64,000 nt of DNA, taken from NCBI RefSeq assembly GCF_001879205.1, contig NZ_MLFK01000005.1, forward strand, positions 62,001-126,000, written 5' to 3'. Below the pieces are notes generated by a model. That model did not search any database and was not told where the DNA came from. It saw nothing but the letters and a program-made list of their open reading frames with translations. Numbering within the stretch: the first letter of the stretch is position 1; each line of letters opens with the position of its first letter. The stretch is from Flavobacterium johnsoniae. GTDB taxonomy: Bacteria; Bacteroidota; Bacteroidia; Flavobacteriales; Flavobacteriaceae. Below, in pieces: positions 53,656 to 62,581 of the stretch. A program made the translations under genes and the position numbers.

Positions 53656-54669
53656 CTATTTTGCCCAATCATTAATCCAGTTTCCAACCGTCTGGCACCA
53701 TTCGTCGTCATCATTCAAACACGGAATGGCCAAGAATTCTTCTCCTCCATTCTTTTCAAAATCTTCTTTGGCACGCATGGCAATTTCCTCTAAAGTTTCT
53801 AAACAATCTGAAACGAAAGCTGGTGTTACAACTGCTAATTTCTTGATTCCTTTTGCCGGCATATTGTCAATTTCAACATCAGTATAAGGTTCCAGCCATT
53901 TGTCTCCCGCTAAACGCGATTGAAAAGTCAGGCTGTATTTATCTTCCGGGAGTCCTAATAATTTAACGACTTGTCTTGTGGTTTCATAACATTGATGACG
54001 GTAGCAGAAATCATGCGCCGGAGATGGTGTATTACAGCAAGAACCATCAATTTTACAATGTGATTTAGTTACATCCGTTTTGCGGATATGACGTTCCGGG
54101 ATTCCGTGGTAAGAGAACAATAAATGATCGTAATCAAACCCCACTAAATGTTTCTGAATTGAATCGGCTAAATTCTTGATATAATCCGGTTTGTTGTAAA
54201 ATGCCGGAACATCTGTAAACTTCATGTGTGGGAATTTCTTTTTGCGGATTTCTTCGGCTTTTACCAAGATTGTCAAAGTAGAAGCCATGGCATATTGCGG
54301 ATATAAAGGAAAAAGCATTACATCTGTAACTCCTTTATCATGTAATTCCTGAAGTCCTTTTTCAATCGTCATGCTTCCGTAACGCATTGCTAAAGAAACA
54401 GGAACATTTACAAGAGGCTGAACCTTTTTTTGCATTCTTTCTGAAAGAACAACTAATGGAGAACCCTCTTCCCACCAAATTTTAGCGTAAGCGTGCGCTG
54501 ATTCTTCTGGTCTTTTTCTTAAAATAATACCACGAACCAATAATGCTCTCAATAAATACGGAACATCGATCACGTATTTATCCATTAAAAATTCATCTAA
54601 ATAAGGTTTTACGTCTTTTGTTGTTGGACTGTCCGGAGATCCCAGATTTACTAATAATACGCCTTTCAT
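53656..54669 (-). CDS. hemH: Ferrochelatase
   Basis: A 337-residue enzyme inserting Fe2+ into protoporphyrin IX. The N-terminal VLLVNLGSPDSPTTKDVKPYL, the conserved LLFSYHGIPERH with the metal-binding His (near residue 193), and a Cys-rich segment CKIDGSCCNTP are visible; some bacterial ferrochelatases use such Cys for a [2Fe-2S] cluster. The C-terminal FVSDCLETLEEI motif is also typical. It is the first gene of a minus-strand run and has a -7 motif 68 bp upstream. Confidence 0.94.
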   Translation of the reverse strand: MKGVLLVNLGSPDSPTTKDVKPYLDEFLMDKYVIDVPYLLRALLVRGIILRKRPEESAHAYAKIWWEEGSPLVVLSERMQKKVQPLVNVPVSLAMRYGSMTIEKGLQELHDKGVTDVMLFPLYPQYAMASTLTILVKAEEIRKKKFPHMKFTDVPAFYNKPDYIKNLADSIQKHLVGFDYDHLLFSYHGIPERHIRKTDVTKSHCKIDGSCCNTPSPAHDFCYRHQCYETTRQVVKLLGLPEDKYSLTFQSRLAGDKWLEPYTDVEIDNMPAKGIKKLAVVTPAFVSDCLETLEEIAMRAKEDFEKNGGEEFLAIPCLNDDDEWCQTVGNWINDWAK

Positions 54670-54680
54670 TATGTTTTTTT

Positions 54681-54710
54681 GCTTTAGGCTTTAAGCTTTA
54701 GGCTTTAAGC
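54681..54710 (+). repeat. 30-bp repeat in the hemH leader
   Basis: A tandem pair of GCTTTAGGCTTTAAGC-like units. The exact reverse complement of all 30 bp recurs at 58956-58985 between hemD and hemE. Confidence 0.9.
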
Positions 54711-54736
54711 ATTGTATTTATTTTTAAAAATTTCGT

Positions 54737-54744
54737 CAAAAGTA
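54737..54744 (-). promoter_or_regulatory. -7 element of the hemH operon
   Basis: The minus strand reads TACTTTTG, an exact TAnnTTTG match. The 30-bp repeat lies between it and the start codon, so it would be transcribed in the leader. Confidence 0.5.
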
Positions 54745-54849
54745 GGACTTGCCGCTTTTTAGAAATATGATAATTATTACTTTTTATTTATTGCTGAATA
54801 TCGAAAATCAATCTTGTTAAATTTTTCACACAGATTTTTTAATTCGTGT

Positions 54850-55722
54850 TTAAACATTCGCATTAATCGACATCAAATATTTTTTTGGAGTTGTGGCAAA
54901 CTTTTTCTTGAATGCTGCTATAAAATGACTTCCGGTGCTGTAACCAATTTTCAATCCAACTTCGTTTACATTATAAGATCCGCTGTCCAAAAGTTTTCGG
55001 GCGAAATCCATTTTGTAGTCGAAAAGAAAACCATAAACCGTGTCGCCATAAATTTGTTTGAAACCCATTTTGAGTTTTTTCAGATTTAAACCAATTTCAT
55101 CTGCCAGTTCTTGCAATCCAGGAGGTTCGGCCATATTAGCAATGATGATTTCTTTGGCTCTTCGAATTTTCAAAACATTATCTTCATCAATCAAAAACGG
55201 ACATTGTTCTGCATTTGGATCTTCGGTTCTATTGAAATACAAACTTAATAATTCGTATCCTTTTCCTTTATAGTAAAGATTTTTTATCGATGGATGAAGA
55301 TTGTAATGAAATAACTGACTCAGAACAATTGCCATTGACGGACTTATATTTCCTTCGTTATAATACTTTTTATCCTTATTATCAGGACTTAAAAAAGTAA
55401 TATAATCTGCCTCGGCAGAAAACAACGCGTGAAATTTTTTAATGGAAACAATTACCGAAATCACCCAGGAATTTGGTGCCAATTCTAAATTAAGAGGCAA
55501 TTCTTTCTGTGGATTGTACAAAAGAAGCGATTTTTCTTCTTTCAATTCTAAAGCATAATTGCCCTGATTGAACAAAAATTTAGCATTGCCTTTTATCCCG
55601 AAGTGAAACTGTATCAGTCCAGTACCTATTTCGTGCTGAGCATAAAAAGGCTCAGAACCATCGTTTTGAAAACGGATCAGCGTAAAGTCGTCTTCAATTT
55701 TTATAACTTCTTGAGAACTCAT
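54850..55722 (-). CDS. AraC-family transcriptional regulator divergent from hemA
   Basis: A 290-residue regulator. The C-terminal AraC/XylS DNA-binding domain (about residues 190-285) has two helix-turn-helix motifs (LQELADEIGLNLKKLKMGFKQIYG and VNEVGLKIGYSTGSHFIAAFKKKFATTP). The N-terminal 180 residues are a possible ligand-sensing domain of cupin type. Divergence from hemA and the placement between hemH and hemA suggest it controls haem synthesis, but this is inferred from position only. Confidence 0.87.
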   Translation of the reverse strand: MSSQEVIKIEDDFTLIRFQNDGSEPFYAQHEIGTGLIQFHFGIKGNAKFLFNQGNYALELKEEKSLLLYNPQKELPLNLELAPNSWVISVIVSIKKFHALFSAEADYITFLSPDNKDKKYYNEGNISPSMAIVLSQLFHYNLHPSIKNLYYKGKGYELLSLYFNRTEDPNAEQCPFLIDEDNVLKIRRAKEIIIANMAEPPGLQELADEIGLNLKKLKMGFKQIYGDTVYGFLFDYKMDFARKLLDSGSYNVNEVGLKIGYSTGSHFIAAFKKKFATTPKKYLMSINANV

Positions 55723-55815
55723 AGCGATATTTTTTTTGAACTAAAATCAAACGTTATGCAAAATCTTATTTAGAATCACTCTAAACAAATCGTTTCTAAT
55801 GACTTGATTTTGCTA

Positions 55816-55823
55816 CAAAAGTA
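55816..55823 (-). promoter_or_regulatory. -7 element of the AraC-type regulator gene
   Basis: The minus strand reads TACTTTTG. It overlaps the palindromic core AAGTACTT, which recurs at 55878-55885 in the same divergent gap. Confidence 0.45.
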
Positions 55824-55917
55824 CTTCTTTTTGCATAAAAACAGACGATTAGGATCAAAAAAACACGAAGCGATACAAAAAGTACTTTCAGCGTTACTTT
55901 TATAAACACTATAGTGA

Positions 55918-55925
55918 TAATTTTG
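55918..55925 (+). promoter_or_regulatory. -7 element of hemA
   Basis: TAATTTTG matches TAnnTTTG, 25 bp before the start codon. No strict -33 TTG at the usual distance, which fits a promoter that needs an activator. Confidence 0.5.
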
Positions 55926-55950
55926 TTGCACTTTATTATGAAAGTGAATT

Positions 55951-57201
55951 ATGGAAAACACTAACGTACCGAAACATCTTTATTTTTACTCAGTTGGTCT
56001 GAGTTATAAAAAAGCTGATGCTGAGGTCAGAGGTCAATTTAGTTTAGATGCAGCGGCAAAAACACGTTTGCTGGAACAAGCTAAAAACGATGGAATAGAA
56101 AGCTTAATTGTTACTTCAACCTGCAACAGAACCGAAATCTATGGTTTTGCAGAACATCCTTTTCAATTAATCAAACTTATTTGCGACAACAGCAATGGTT
56201 CTGTTGATGCTTTTCAAAAAGTTGGTTTTGTATACAAAAATCAAGAAGCGATTAATCATATGTTTCGTGTAGGAACTGGTTTAGACAGTCAGATTCTGGG
56301 CGATTTCGAAATTATATCTCAAATTAAAACCAGTTTTACCCACTCAAAATCAATGGGATTAACCAATACTTTTATGGAAAGATTGGTAAATGCGGTAATT
56401 CAGGCAAGCAAAAGAATTAAAAATGAAACTGAAATCAGCTCTGGCGCTACTTCTGTTTCTTTTGCATCAGTACAATACATCCTTAAAAATGTGGAAGATA
56501 TCGGTAACAAAAACATTTTACTTTTTGGAACCGGAAAAATTGGAAGAAATACTTGTGAGAATTTAGTAAAACATACTAAAAACGAACACATTACTTTAAT
56601 CAACAGAACAAAAGACAAGGCCGAAAAATTAGCCGGAAAACTTAATCTGATTGTTAAAGATTATTCTGAATTACACTTAGAACTTCAAAAAGCCGATGTT
56701 GTGGTTGTGGCAACAGGCGCACAAAACCCAACAGTAGACAAAGCCATTTTAAATCTTAAAAAACCTTTGTTGATTCTGGATTTGTCTATTCCTAAAAATG
56801 TAAACGAAAATGTAGAGGAATTAGAAGGCGTAACTTTGATTCATATGGATTATTTGTCTCAATTGACAGATGAAACATTGGAAAACAGAAAATTGCACAT
56901 TCCGGCAGCCGAGGCTATAATCGAAGAAATCAAAGAAGAATTTGTGATTTGGATGAAAGGCCGAAAATTTGCGCCAACCATCAACGCGTTAAAAGACAAG
57001 TTAAACGCTATTAAAAACTCTGAATTGGATTTTCAAAGTAAAAAAATTGCTGATTTTAATGAAGAGCAGGCAGAAATCATCAGCAATAGGATAATTCAAA
57101 AAATCACTACTCATTTCGCAAATCATTTAAAAGACGACGAGACCATGGTCGATGAAAGCATCGAATGGATCGAAAAAGTCTTCAAAATAAAAGCATCTTA
57201 A
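55951..57201 (+). CDS. hemA: Glutamyl-tRNA reductase
   Basis: A 416-residue enzyme making glutamate-1-semialdehyde from glutamyl-tRNA, the first committed step of C5 haem synthesis. VTSTCNRTEIYGF carries the catalytic Cys (near residue 52). SGATSVSFASVQ and the NADPH-binding FGTGKIGRNTCENL follow, and the C-terminal dimerisation helix is present. It starts the plus-strand haem genes hemA, hemC, hemD, hemE and hemF; a 105-bp gap with an inverted repeat separates it from hemC. Confidence 0.96.
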   Translation: MENTNVPKHLYFYSVGLSYKKADAEVRGQFSLDAAAKTRLLEQAKNDGIESLIVTSTCNRTEIYGFAEHPFQLIKLICDNSNGSVDAFQKVGFVYKNQEAINHMFRVGTGLDSQILGDFEIISQIKTSFTHSKSMGLTNTFMERLVNAVIQASKRIKNETEISSGATSVSFASVQYILKNVEDIGNKNILLFGTGKIGRNTCENLVKHTKNEHITLINRTKDKAEKLAGKLNLIVKDYSELHLELQKADVVVVATGAQNPTVDKAILNLKKPLLILDLSIPKNVNENVEELEGVTLIHMDYLSQLTDETLENRKLHIPAAEAIIEEIKEEFVIWMKGRKFAPTINALKDKLNAIKNSELDFQSKKIADFNEEQAEIISNRIIQKITTHFANHLKDDETMVDESIEWIEKVFKIKAS

Positions 57202-57213
57202 ATTAAATTTTAA

Positions 57214-57293
57214 ACCATATAAGTCATTTAAGTTCATTTAATAATTGTCTTTAAACGCAAAGTGCTTAAATTTCCTTAAATGACTTATATGGT
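57214..57293. repeat. Inverted repeat between hemA and hemC
   Basis: ACCATATAAGTCATTTAA (57214-57231) pairs perfectly with 57276-57293. The right arm runs through an in-frame ATG at 57280, which is therefore unlikely to be the real hemC start. Confidence 0.9.
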
Positions 57294-57306
57294 GAAATTC
57301 GACAAA

Positions 57307-58233
57307 ATGGCTGAAAAAACAATCAGAATTGGAACTCGTGACAGCGAATTAGCACTTTGGCAGGCTCATACTGTCGAGCAAAAACTAAACGACTTAGGTT
57401 ATAAAACCTCAATTGTTGCGGTTAAATCTCAAGGTGATATTATTCTGGACAAACCTCTTTACGAACTCGGGATTACCGGGATTTTTACCAAAACGCTGGA
57501 CATTGCCATGATCAATGGCGATATTGATATCGCAGTACATTCTATGAAAGATGTTCCAACGGCTTTGCCTAAAGGAATTGTTCAGGCCGCAGTTTTACCA
57601 AGAGCAAATGTTCTGGACATTTTGGTTCATAAAGGGAATACCAATTTTGACAATAATCCAAGTACAATTGCAACTGGAAGCTTACGCCGCCAGGCACAAT
57701 GGTTTAATAAATACCCGAATCATACTGTAGTTGATTTACGCGGCAATGTAAATACGCGTATGCAAAAGCTAAAAGACAATGATTGGGACGGAGCTGTTTT
57801 TGCCGCTGCAGGTTTGGAACGAATTAACCTAAAACCGGAAAATTACATCAATTTAGACTGGATGATTCCTGCGCCCGCACAAGGAGCAATGCTTGTCGTG
57901 GCAATGGAAAATGACAATTACACGCTCGATGCGCTTTCGCAGTTAAATGATATCGAAACCGAAATTTGTACCCATATCGAACGTCAATTTTTAAGAACAC
58001 TTGAAGGCGGCTGTACGGCCCCAATTGGTGCCCTGGTAAAATATAATGAAGACGAGGATACTTTGCATTTTCAGGGTGTTTTACTTTCTATTGATGGAAA
58101 ACAGAAAATTGAAATCAACAAAACTGTTGATATTTCAGAATGGAAAAAACTAGGTTTCCATTCGGCTCAGGAAATTTTAAATGACGGCGGAACAGAATTA
58201 ATGCAGAAGATTAAAGAATCCCTGAAAAAATAA
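57307..58233 (+). CDS. hemC: Hydroxymethylbilane synthase (porphobilinogen deaminase)
   Basis: A 308-residue enzyme joining four porphobilinogen units. The start at 57307 is chosen because MAEKTIRIGTRDSELALWQ is the conserved N-terminus; an ATG 9 codons earlier falls in the inverted repeat. The loop GDIDIAVHSMKDVPT and the dipyrromethane cofactor-binding Cys in GGCTAPIGA (about residue 237) are present. The next gene overlaps the stop by 1 bp. Confidence 0.95.
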   Translation: MAEKTIRIGTRDSELALWQAHTVEQKLNDLGYKTSIVAVKSQGDIILDKPLYELGITGIFTKTLDIAMINGDIDIAVHSMKDVPTALPKGIVQAAVLPRANVLDILVHKGNTNFDNNPSTIATGSLRRQAQWFNKYPNHTVVDLRGNVNTRMQKLKDNDWDGAVFAAAGLERINLKPENYINLDWMIPAPAQGAMLVVAMENDNYTLDALSQLNDIETEICTHIERQFLRTLEGGCTAPIGALVKYNEDEDTLHFQGVLLSIDGKQKIEINKTVDISEWKKLGFHSAQEILNDGGTELMQKIKESLKK

Positions 58234-58907
58234 TGGCGAAACAAATTCAGATATTATCTACTAAAATATTATCTCCTCTTCAAAAAGAAGAGTTGAAAAA
58301 AGCCGGCTTTGATTTAATTGAAGCCGATTTTATTAAAACCGAAAACAAGCCTTTTGAACTTAAAAACCTCAACGAAAGTTTAATTTTTACCAGTCAAAAT
58401 GCCGTTCACAGTGTTTTAGCGAATCCAAAATCGGAAGAACTTAAAAGTAAAAACGTGTATTGCGTTGGATTAAAGACAAAAATTCTTTTATCTGAAAACG
58501 GATTTAATGTTGTCGCTTATACTGGTTACGCATCTGATTTAGCCGAAATTATCACTTTAATTTACCGCAATGAAAGCTATACTTTTTTTAGCGGGAACCT
58601 TAGAAGAGATACTTTGCCAAACGCTTTAAATGAAGCCGGAATACAACTCAACGAAATTCAGGTTTATGACACTTCTTTACAGCCTCAAAAAATAAAGACA
58701 ACTGTTGATGCAATATTGTTTTTTAGTCCGTCTGGGGTTGAGAGTTATTTAAAAGAGAATACAATCAAAAAAGAAACCTGTTTCTGCATTGGAGAAACCA
58801 CTGCCGAAGCTTTGCAAAAAATCACAAAAAACATCATTATCGCAGATCAGCCAACGGTTGAAGATGTGATTGAAGATGTAATTACTAAATATAGCAATAC
58901 GCTTTAG
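58233..58907 (+). CDS. hemD: Uroporphyrinogen-III synthase
   Basis: A 224-residue enzyme closing hydroxymethylbilane to uroporphyrinogen III. HemD proteins are poorly conserved. The visible family features are FTSQNAVHSV (about residues 50-59), VYCVGLKTKILL, FFSPSGVESYL and CIGETTAEAL (about 188-197). Its start overlaps the hemC stop by 1 bp. The last two codons and stop (58899-58907) fall inside the left arm of the repeat before hemE. Confidence 0.9.
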   Translation: MAKQIQILSTKILSPLQKEELKKAGFDLIEADFIKTENKPFELKNLNESLIFTSQNAVHSVLANPKSEELKSKNVYCVGLKTKILLSENGFNVVAYTGYASDLAEIITLIYRNESYTFFSGNLRRDTLPNALNEAGIQLNEIQVYDTSLQPQKIKTTVDAILFFSPSGVESYLKENTIKKETCFCIGETTAEALQKITKNIIIADQPTVEDVIEDVITKYSNTL

Positions 58908-58985
58908 GCCTTAAGCTTTAAGCAAATTCAAGAAAGAAAAACAAAGACAAACACCGCTTAAAGCCTAAAGCTTAAAGCCTAAAGC
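58901..58985. repeat. Inverted repeat between hemD and hemE
   Basis: Left arm 58901-58923 and right arm 58956-58985, both made of GCTTTAGG/CTTTAAGC units. The right arm is the exact reverse complement of 54681-54710. Confidence 0.9.
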
Positions 58986-58995
58986 AATAAAAACA

Positions 58996-60021
58996 ATGTT
59001 AAAAAACGACCTATTTTTAAAAGCATTAAAAGGAGAAACAGTTCAACGCCCACCAGTATGGATGATGCGTCAAGCCGGAAGATACTTACCGGAATTTATC
59101 GCTTTGCGTGATAAATACGATTTCTTCACGCGTTGTCAAACTCCGGAATTAGCTGCCGAAATCACGGTTCAGCCAATTCGCAGAATTGCTCCGGATGCTG
59201 CTATTTTATTCTCAGATATTTTAGTTGTCCCGCAAGCAATGGGAATCGAAGTTTTGATGAAAGAAAATATCGGTCCGTTTGTTCCAAATCCGATTCGTTC
59301 TATGGCAGATGTTCATAGAGTTTATGTTCCGGATATTCAGGAAAGCCTTGGTTATGTAATGGATGCCATTAAATTGACTAAAGAAATGCTGGATGACGAA
59401 GTGCCATTAATTGGTTTCGCAGGTTCACCTTGGACTATTTTATGCTATGCTGTTGAAGGAAGAGGTTCTAAAAGTTTTGATATGGCAAAAGGTTTCTGCT
59501 TTTCAAACCCCGCTGCAGCTCATACTTTATTACAAAAAATTACAGACACTACCATTTTATACTTAAAAGAAAAAGTAAAAGCAGGAGTTAATGCCGTTCA
59601 GATTTTTGATTCATGGGGAGGAATGCTTTCTCCTGTTGATTATCAAGAGTTTTCTTGGAAATACATCACTCAGATTGTTGAAGCTTTGGCAGATGTTGCT
59701 CCAGTTATTGTTTTTGGAAAAGGATGCTGGTTCGCTCTTGGTGAAATGGGAAAAAGCCGCGCTTCTGCACTGGGAGTAGATTGGACTTGTTCTGCCAGAA
59801 ATGCTCGTTATTTGTCTGGTGGAAACATTACATTACAAGGAAATTTTGATCCGTCAAGATTGCTTTCTCCAATTCCAACTATCAAGAAAATGGTACACGA
59901 AATGATCGACGAATTCGGAAAAGATAAATATATTGTAAATTTAGGTCACGGAATTTTACCAAATATTCCGGTAGATCACGCAAAAGCGTTTATTGACGCG
60001 GTGAAGGAATACGGACAATAA
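58996..60021 (+). CDS. hemE: Uroporphyrinogen decarboxylase
   Basis: A 341-residue enzyme making coproporphyrinogen III. The N-terminal [16 protein letters not shown] (residues 17-32) and the catalytic Asp in [13 protein letters not shown] (about residues 74-86) are exact family motifs. The C-terminal [13 protein letters not shown] also matches. It is separated from hemD by a repeat, so the plus-strand haem genes may be read as one message with a hairpin between. Confidence 0.96.
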   Translation: MLKNDLFLKALKGETVQRPPVWMMRQAGRYLPEFIALRDKYDFFTRCQTPELAAEITVQPIRRIAPDAAILFSDILVVPQAMGIEVLMKENIGPFVPNPIRSMADVHRVYVPDIQESLGYVMDAIKLTKEMLDDEVPLIGFAGSPWTILCYAVEGRGSKSFDMAKGFCFSNPAAAHTLLQKITDTTILYLKEKVKAGVNAVQIFDSWGGMLSPVDYQEFSWKYITQIVEALADVAPVIVFGKGCWFALGEMGKSRASALGVDWTCSARNARYLSGGNITLQGNFDPSRLLSPIPTIKKMVHEMIDEFGKDKYIVNLGHGILPNIPVDHAKAFIDAVKEYGQ

Positions 60022-60030
60022 GTATTAGCT

Positions 60031-60071
60031 TTCAGTCGCAGTTTCCAGTTTTCACGATAACTGCGACTGAA
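60031..60071. repeat. Inverted repeat after hemE (terminator-like)
   Basis: TTCAGTCGCAGTT (60031-60043) pairs perfectly with 60059-60071 around a 15-bp loop and is followed by A- and T-rich sequence. It might weaken transcription into the next genes. Confidence 0.75.
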
Positions 60072-60098
60072 AAATTTGAATAAAACCATTTTCACAAT

Positions 60099-60461
60099 AT
60101 GGAACAAAAAAATATTATTTCTGAAATTGAACAAGTGAATAGTAATTTCATTGGATTTAATATTTTTCTGCTATTTATTTTTATTATTTGGTGGTATAAC
60201 GTTTTGAGTGCTTTTCTTTTTAACCATTTTTATCTATCTGGCGAAAAGCAAATGTTTGAAATCTTTGTTTATATCGCTGGTTCATTTACTTTACCCTTAC
60301 TATACACGTTTTATATTTTAGCTCATATCGACTATAATAAAATTAAAAAGCAGTCACTCTATTTTAAACTTATTGGATTATCGTGGCTTCCATTCTTAAT
60401 TCTTTTTATTTTTTACTCTTATAGTATAGCAACGGTCGATAATCGGGTGTATTTTGAATAA
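60099..60461 (+). CDS. Small membrane protein of unknown function
   Basis: A 120-residue protein with three predicted membrane helices (about residues 17-38, 49-71 and 90-112) and no known motif. It starts a tight run with the next two genes and hemF, with 17, 3 and -4 bp between them, so it belongs to the hemF operon. It could be a subunit or an unrelated passenger; nothing in the sequence decides this. Confidence 0.72.
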   Translation: MEQKNIISEIEQVNSNFIGFNIFLLFIFIIWWYNVLSAFLFNHFYLSGEKQMFEIFVYIAGSFTLPLLYTFYILAHIDYNKIKKQSLYFKLIGLSWLPFLILFIFYSYSIATVDNRVYFE

Positions 60462-60478
60462 TTTAATTACGCAATAAA

Positions 60479-60856
60479 ATGCTAAACAAAGGTTTACGAG
60501 ACGAAGAAAGCATTAGAATAGAGAATACTCTAAAAACTTTGCACGCTTTGGTTTTTGTGCCAAAGTTTTGGAATGCTGAAGACACAAGTTTAATCGATGA
60601 GCAATTAAAGAGTTTTGGATTAAGTTTAGAAAGAACAATTGAAATTCCTGAAGAAGAATTGATTATTTTGTTACAGCGATGTCATTTAGACTGGAACCAA
60701 CAAGAACAATTTGCAGATATTCTGGTGAGTTTATCTAAGGAAAAACAATTTGATTTCTTAGGAAAAGCTTTAGCTATTTACCAATACATTCAGCAGGAAA
60801 GCAAGGATTTTTCTTTTGGGATAAATTCGAAAATTACTTCTCTAAAAGACAAATAA
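60479..60856 (+). CDS. Hypothetical protein in the hemF operon
   Basis: A 125-residue soluble protein, acidic, mostly helical, without Cys pairs or catalytic motifs except a single Cys in LLQRCHLDW. No signal peptide. It sits 17 bp after the small membrane protein and 3 bp before the acetyltransferase. No family was recognised. Confidence 0.7.
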   Translation: MLNKGLRDEESIRIENTLKTLHALVFVPKFWNAEDTSLIDEQLKSFGLSLERTIEIPEEELIILLQRCHLDWNQQEQFADILVSLSKEKQFDFLGKALAIYQYIQQESKDFSFGINSKITSLKDK

Positions 60857-60859
60857 AAA

Positions 60860-61405
60860 ATGAGTTTTACAAATTGGAAAATAGACCGAATTGAAAATAT
60901 TCTTCCTGAAGAATTTTATAAATTAATTGATAAGAATAGAAATCATATCGGACACACTTTCCCTGTCACGCTGGCTAACTCTGATTCACCAAAAAAAGCC
61001 GAAAACTTTATATCAGTAAGTAGAGACAAAGAAAAAAATAGTGAAGGATATTATTTCTATGCCCGAGAAATTGACACAAATGATTTAATTGGTTATTTGT
61101 GTGTAAAAACAATTGATTATCGCATTTCTAAATGTGAACTTGGTTATTTTATTGACGAAGATTTTCAGGGAAAAGGAATTACCTCAAAAATGGTTTCGCA
61201 TGCGCTTGATTTTTGTTTTAACGAATTAATGATGAACAAGGTTTTTATCTGCACTTCCGAAATTAATCTGGCAAGTCAAAAAATCGCGTTGAAACATAAT
61301 TTTAAACAAGAAGGAATTTTAAGAGACGAATTTAGAAACGGCGATGGGCAATTGCAAAACACCGTTTATTTTGGACTTCTTAAATCAGAATACACAAAAT
61401 CATGA
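60860..61405 (+). CDS. GNAT-family N-acetyltransferase (RimJ/RimL-like)
   Basis: A 181-residue acetyltransferase. The acetyl-CoA loop is EDFQGKGITSKMVSHAL (about residues 98-114), and the C-terminal SQKIALKHNFKQEG with VYFGLLKSEY is typical of the RimJ/RimL type that acetylates protein N-termini or antibiotics. Its stop overlaps the hemF start by 4 bp (ATGA), so the two are translationally linked. Its substrate is unknown. Confidence 0.87.
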   Translation: MSFTNWKIDRIENILPEEFYKLIDKNRNHIGHTFPVTLANSDSPKKAENFISVSRDKEKNSEGYYFYAREIDTNDLIGYLCVKTIDYRISKCELGYFIDEDFQGKGITSKMVSHALDFCFNELMMNKVFICTSEINLASQKIALKHNFKQEGILRDEFRNGDGQLQNTVYFGLLKSEYTKS

Positions 61406-62304
61406 AAGATAAATTTTACGCATACATACAAAAATTACAAGACCAAATCTGCGCTGGATTAGAAGCTGTTGACGGAACTGCAAAATTCCGTGAAGACTTA
61501 TGGAAACGTCTAGAAGGCGGCGGGGGAAGAACACGCGTTATTGAAAACGGTGCTGTTTTCGAAAAAGGCGGTGTCAACATTTCTGCCGTTCATGGAAAAC
61601 TTCCAGAAACGATGCAAAAGATGTTTGGTGTGGGAGAAGCCGATTTCTTTGCCTGCGGATTAAGTTTGGTTATTCACCCGAAAAGCCCGATGGTTCCTAC
61701 TGTGCACGCCAATTGGCGATACTTCGAAATGTATGATGATTCAGGAAATGTCATTCAGCAATGGTTCGGAGGCGGACAGGATTTAACGCCTTATTATTTG
61801 TTTGAAGAAGATGCGAAACACTTTCATCAAACCTGCAAAACCGCCTGCGACAAACACAATCCGGAGTTTTACCCGAAATATAAAAAACAATGCGATTCGT
61901 ACTTTTGGAACGCACATAGAAACGAAGCCAGAGGTATTGGCGGTTTATTCTTCGATTATTGCAAAGCAAATGAGCAAATGTCTATGGAAGACTGGTACAA
62001 TTTCGTAACCGAAGTCGGTAATAGTTTCCTTGAAGCTTATGTTCCGATTGTAGAAAGAAGAAAAAACCTTGAATATACTCCAGAAAACAGAACCTGGCAG
62101 GAAATCCGTCGCGGCCGTTACGTTGAATTTAATCTGGTTCATGACAAAGGAACATTATTTGGTTTAAAAACAAACGGAAGAATTGAAAGTATTTTGATGA
62201 GTCTGCCGCCACACGTACAATGGGTTTATGATCATCATCCTGAAGCTGGAAGCGAAGAAGAAAAATTAGTACATGTGCTGGAAAACCAGCGTGAATGGAT
62301 TTAA
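61402..62304 (+). CDS. hemF: Oxygen-dependent coproporphyrinogen-III oxidase
   Basis: A 300-residue enzyme making protoporphyrinogen IX with oxygen. Family blocks are RVIENGAVFEKGGVN (about residues 46-60), HANWRYFEMYD, FGGGQDLTPYYLFEEDAKHFH (about 114-134, conserved His and Asp) and RRGRYVEFNLVHDKGT. It is the last haem gene here; hemB and hemL are not in the window. The oxygen-requiring form (rather than HemN) fits an aerobic lifestyle. Confidence 0.96.
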   Translation: MKDKFYAYIQKLQDQICAGLEAVDGTAKFREDLWKRLEGGGGRTRVIENGAVFEKGGVNISAVHGKLPETMQKMFGVGEADFFACGLSLVIHPKSPMVPTVHANWRYFEMYDDSGNVIQQWFGGGQDLTPYYLFEEDAKHFHQTCKTACDKHNPEFYPKYKKQCDSYFWNAHRNEARGIGGLFFDYCKANEQMSMEDWYNFVTEVGNSFLEAYVPIVERRKNLEYTPENRTWQEIRRGRYVEFNLVHDKGTLFGLKTNGRIESILMSLPPHVQWVYDHHPEAGSEEEKLVHVLENQREWI

Positions 62305-62327
62305 TCGCTTTCATTTTAATTTATATC

Positions 62328-62340
62328 GCTCCGATGGAGC
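62328..62340. repeat. REP-like palindrome 1 near the transposase
   Basis: GCTCCGATGGAGC, a near-perfect palindrome 24 bp after hemF. Confidence 0.75.
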
Positions 62341-62365
62341 TTTAGATTCTTTGTGGTAATTCATT

Positions 62366-62451
62366 GCTATAGATATTTTGCTCCTTCGGAGCATTTTAGC
62401 ATTGAATAAACTAACGATAAAAATGCTCCGAAGGAGCAAAATATTTATAGC
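62366..62451. repeat. Pair of inverted REP-like palindromes
   Basis: Units 62366-62398 and 62419-62451 are inverted copies with a single mismatch, each with the core GCTCC(T)TCGGAGC/GCTCCGAAGGAGC. They lie about 130-215 bp upstream of the decayed transposase. Confidence 0.88.
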
Positions 62452-62474
62452 CTAATTTGTTTGCTTCCTACACA

Positions 62475-62487
62475 AAGCCCCAGAGGG
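62475..62487. repeat. REP-like palindrome 4
   Basis: GCCCCAGAGGGGC, palindromic and similar in form to the other three units. Confidence 0.7.
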
Positions 62488-62581
62488 GCGACATAATTAT
62501 CACGTATAAAAAAACAGGTATTTATCTTACATTTTTAAAAATTATTACTTAGCTTTATCTCATTAATAATTTAACTAAATC

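Noticed and set aside
57280..57306. Longer start for hemC
   Set aside because: It falls inside the right arm of the hemA-hemC inverted repeat and precedes the conserved N-terminus.
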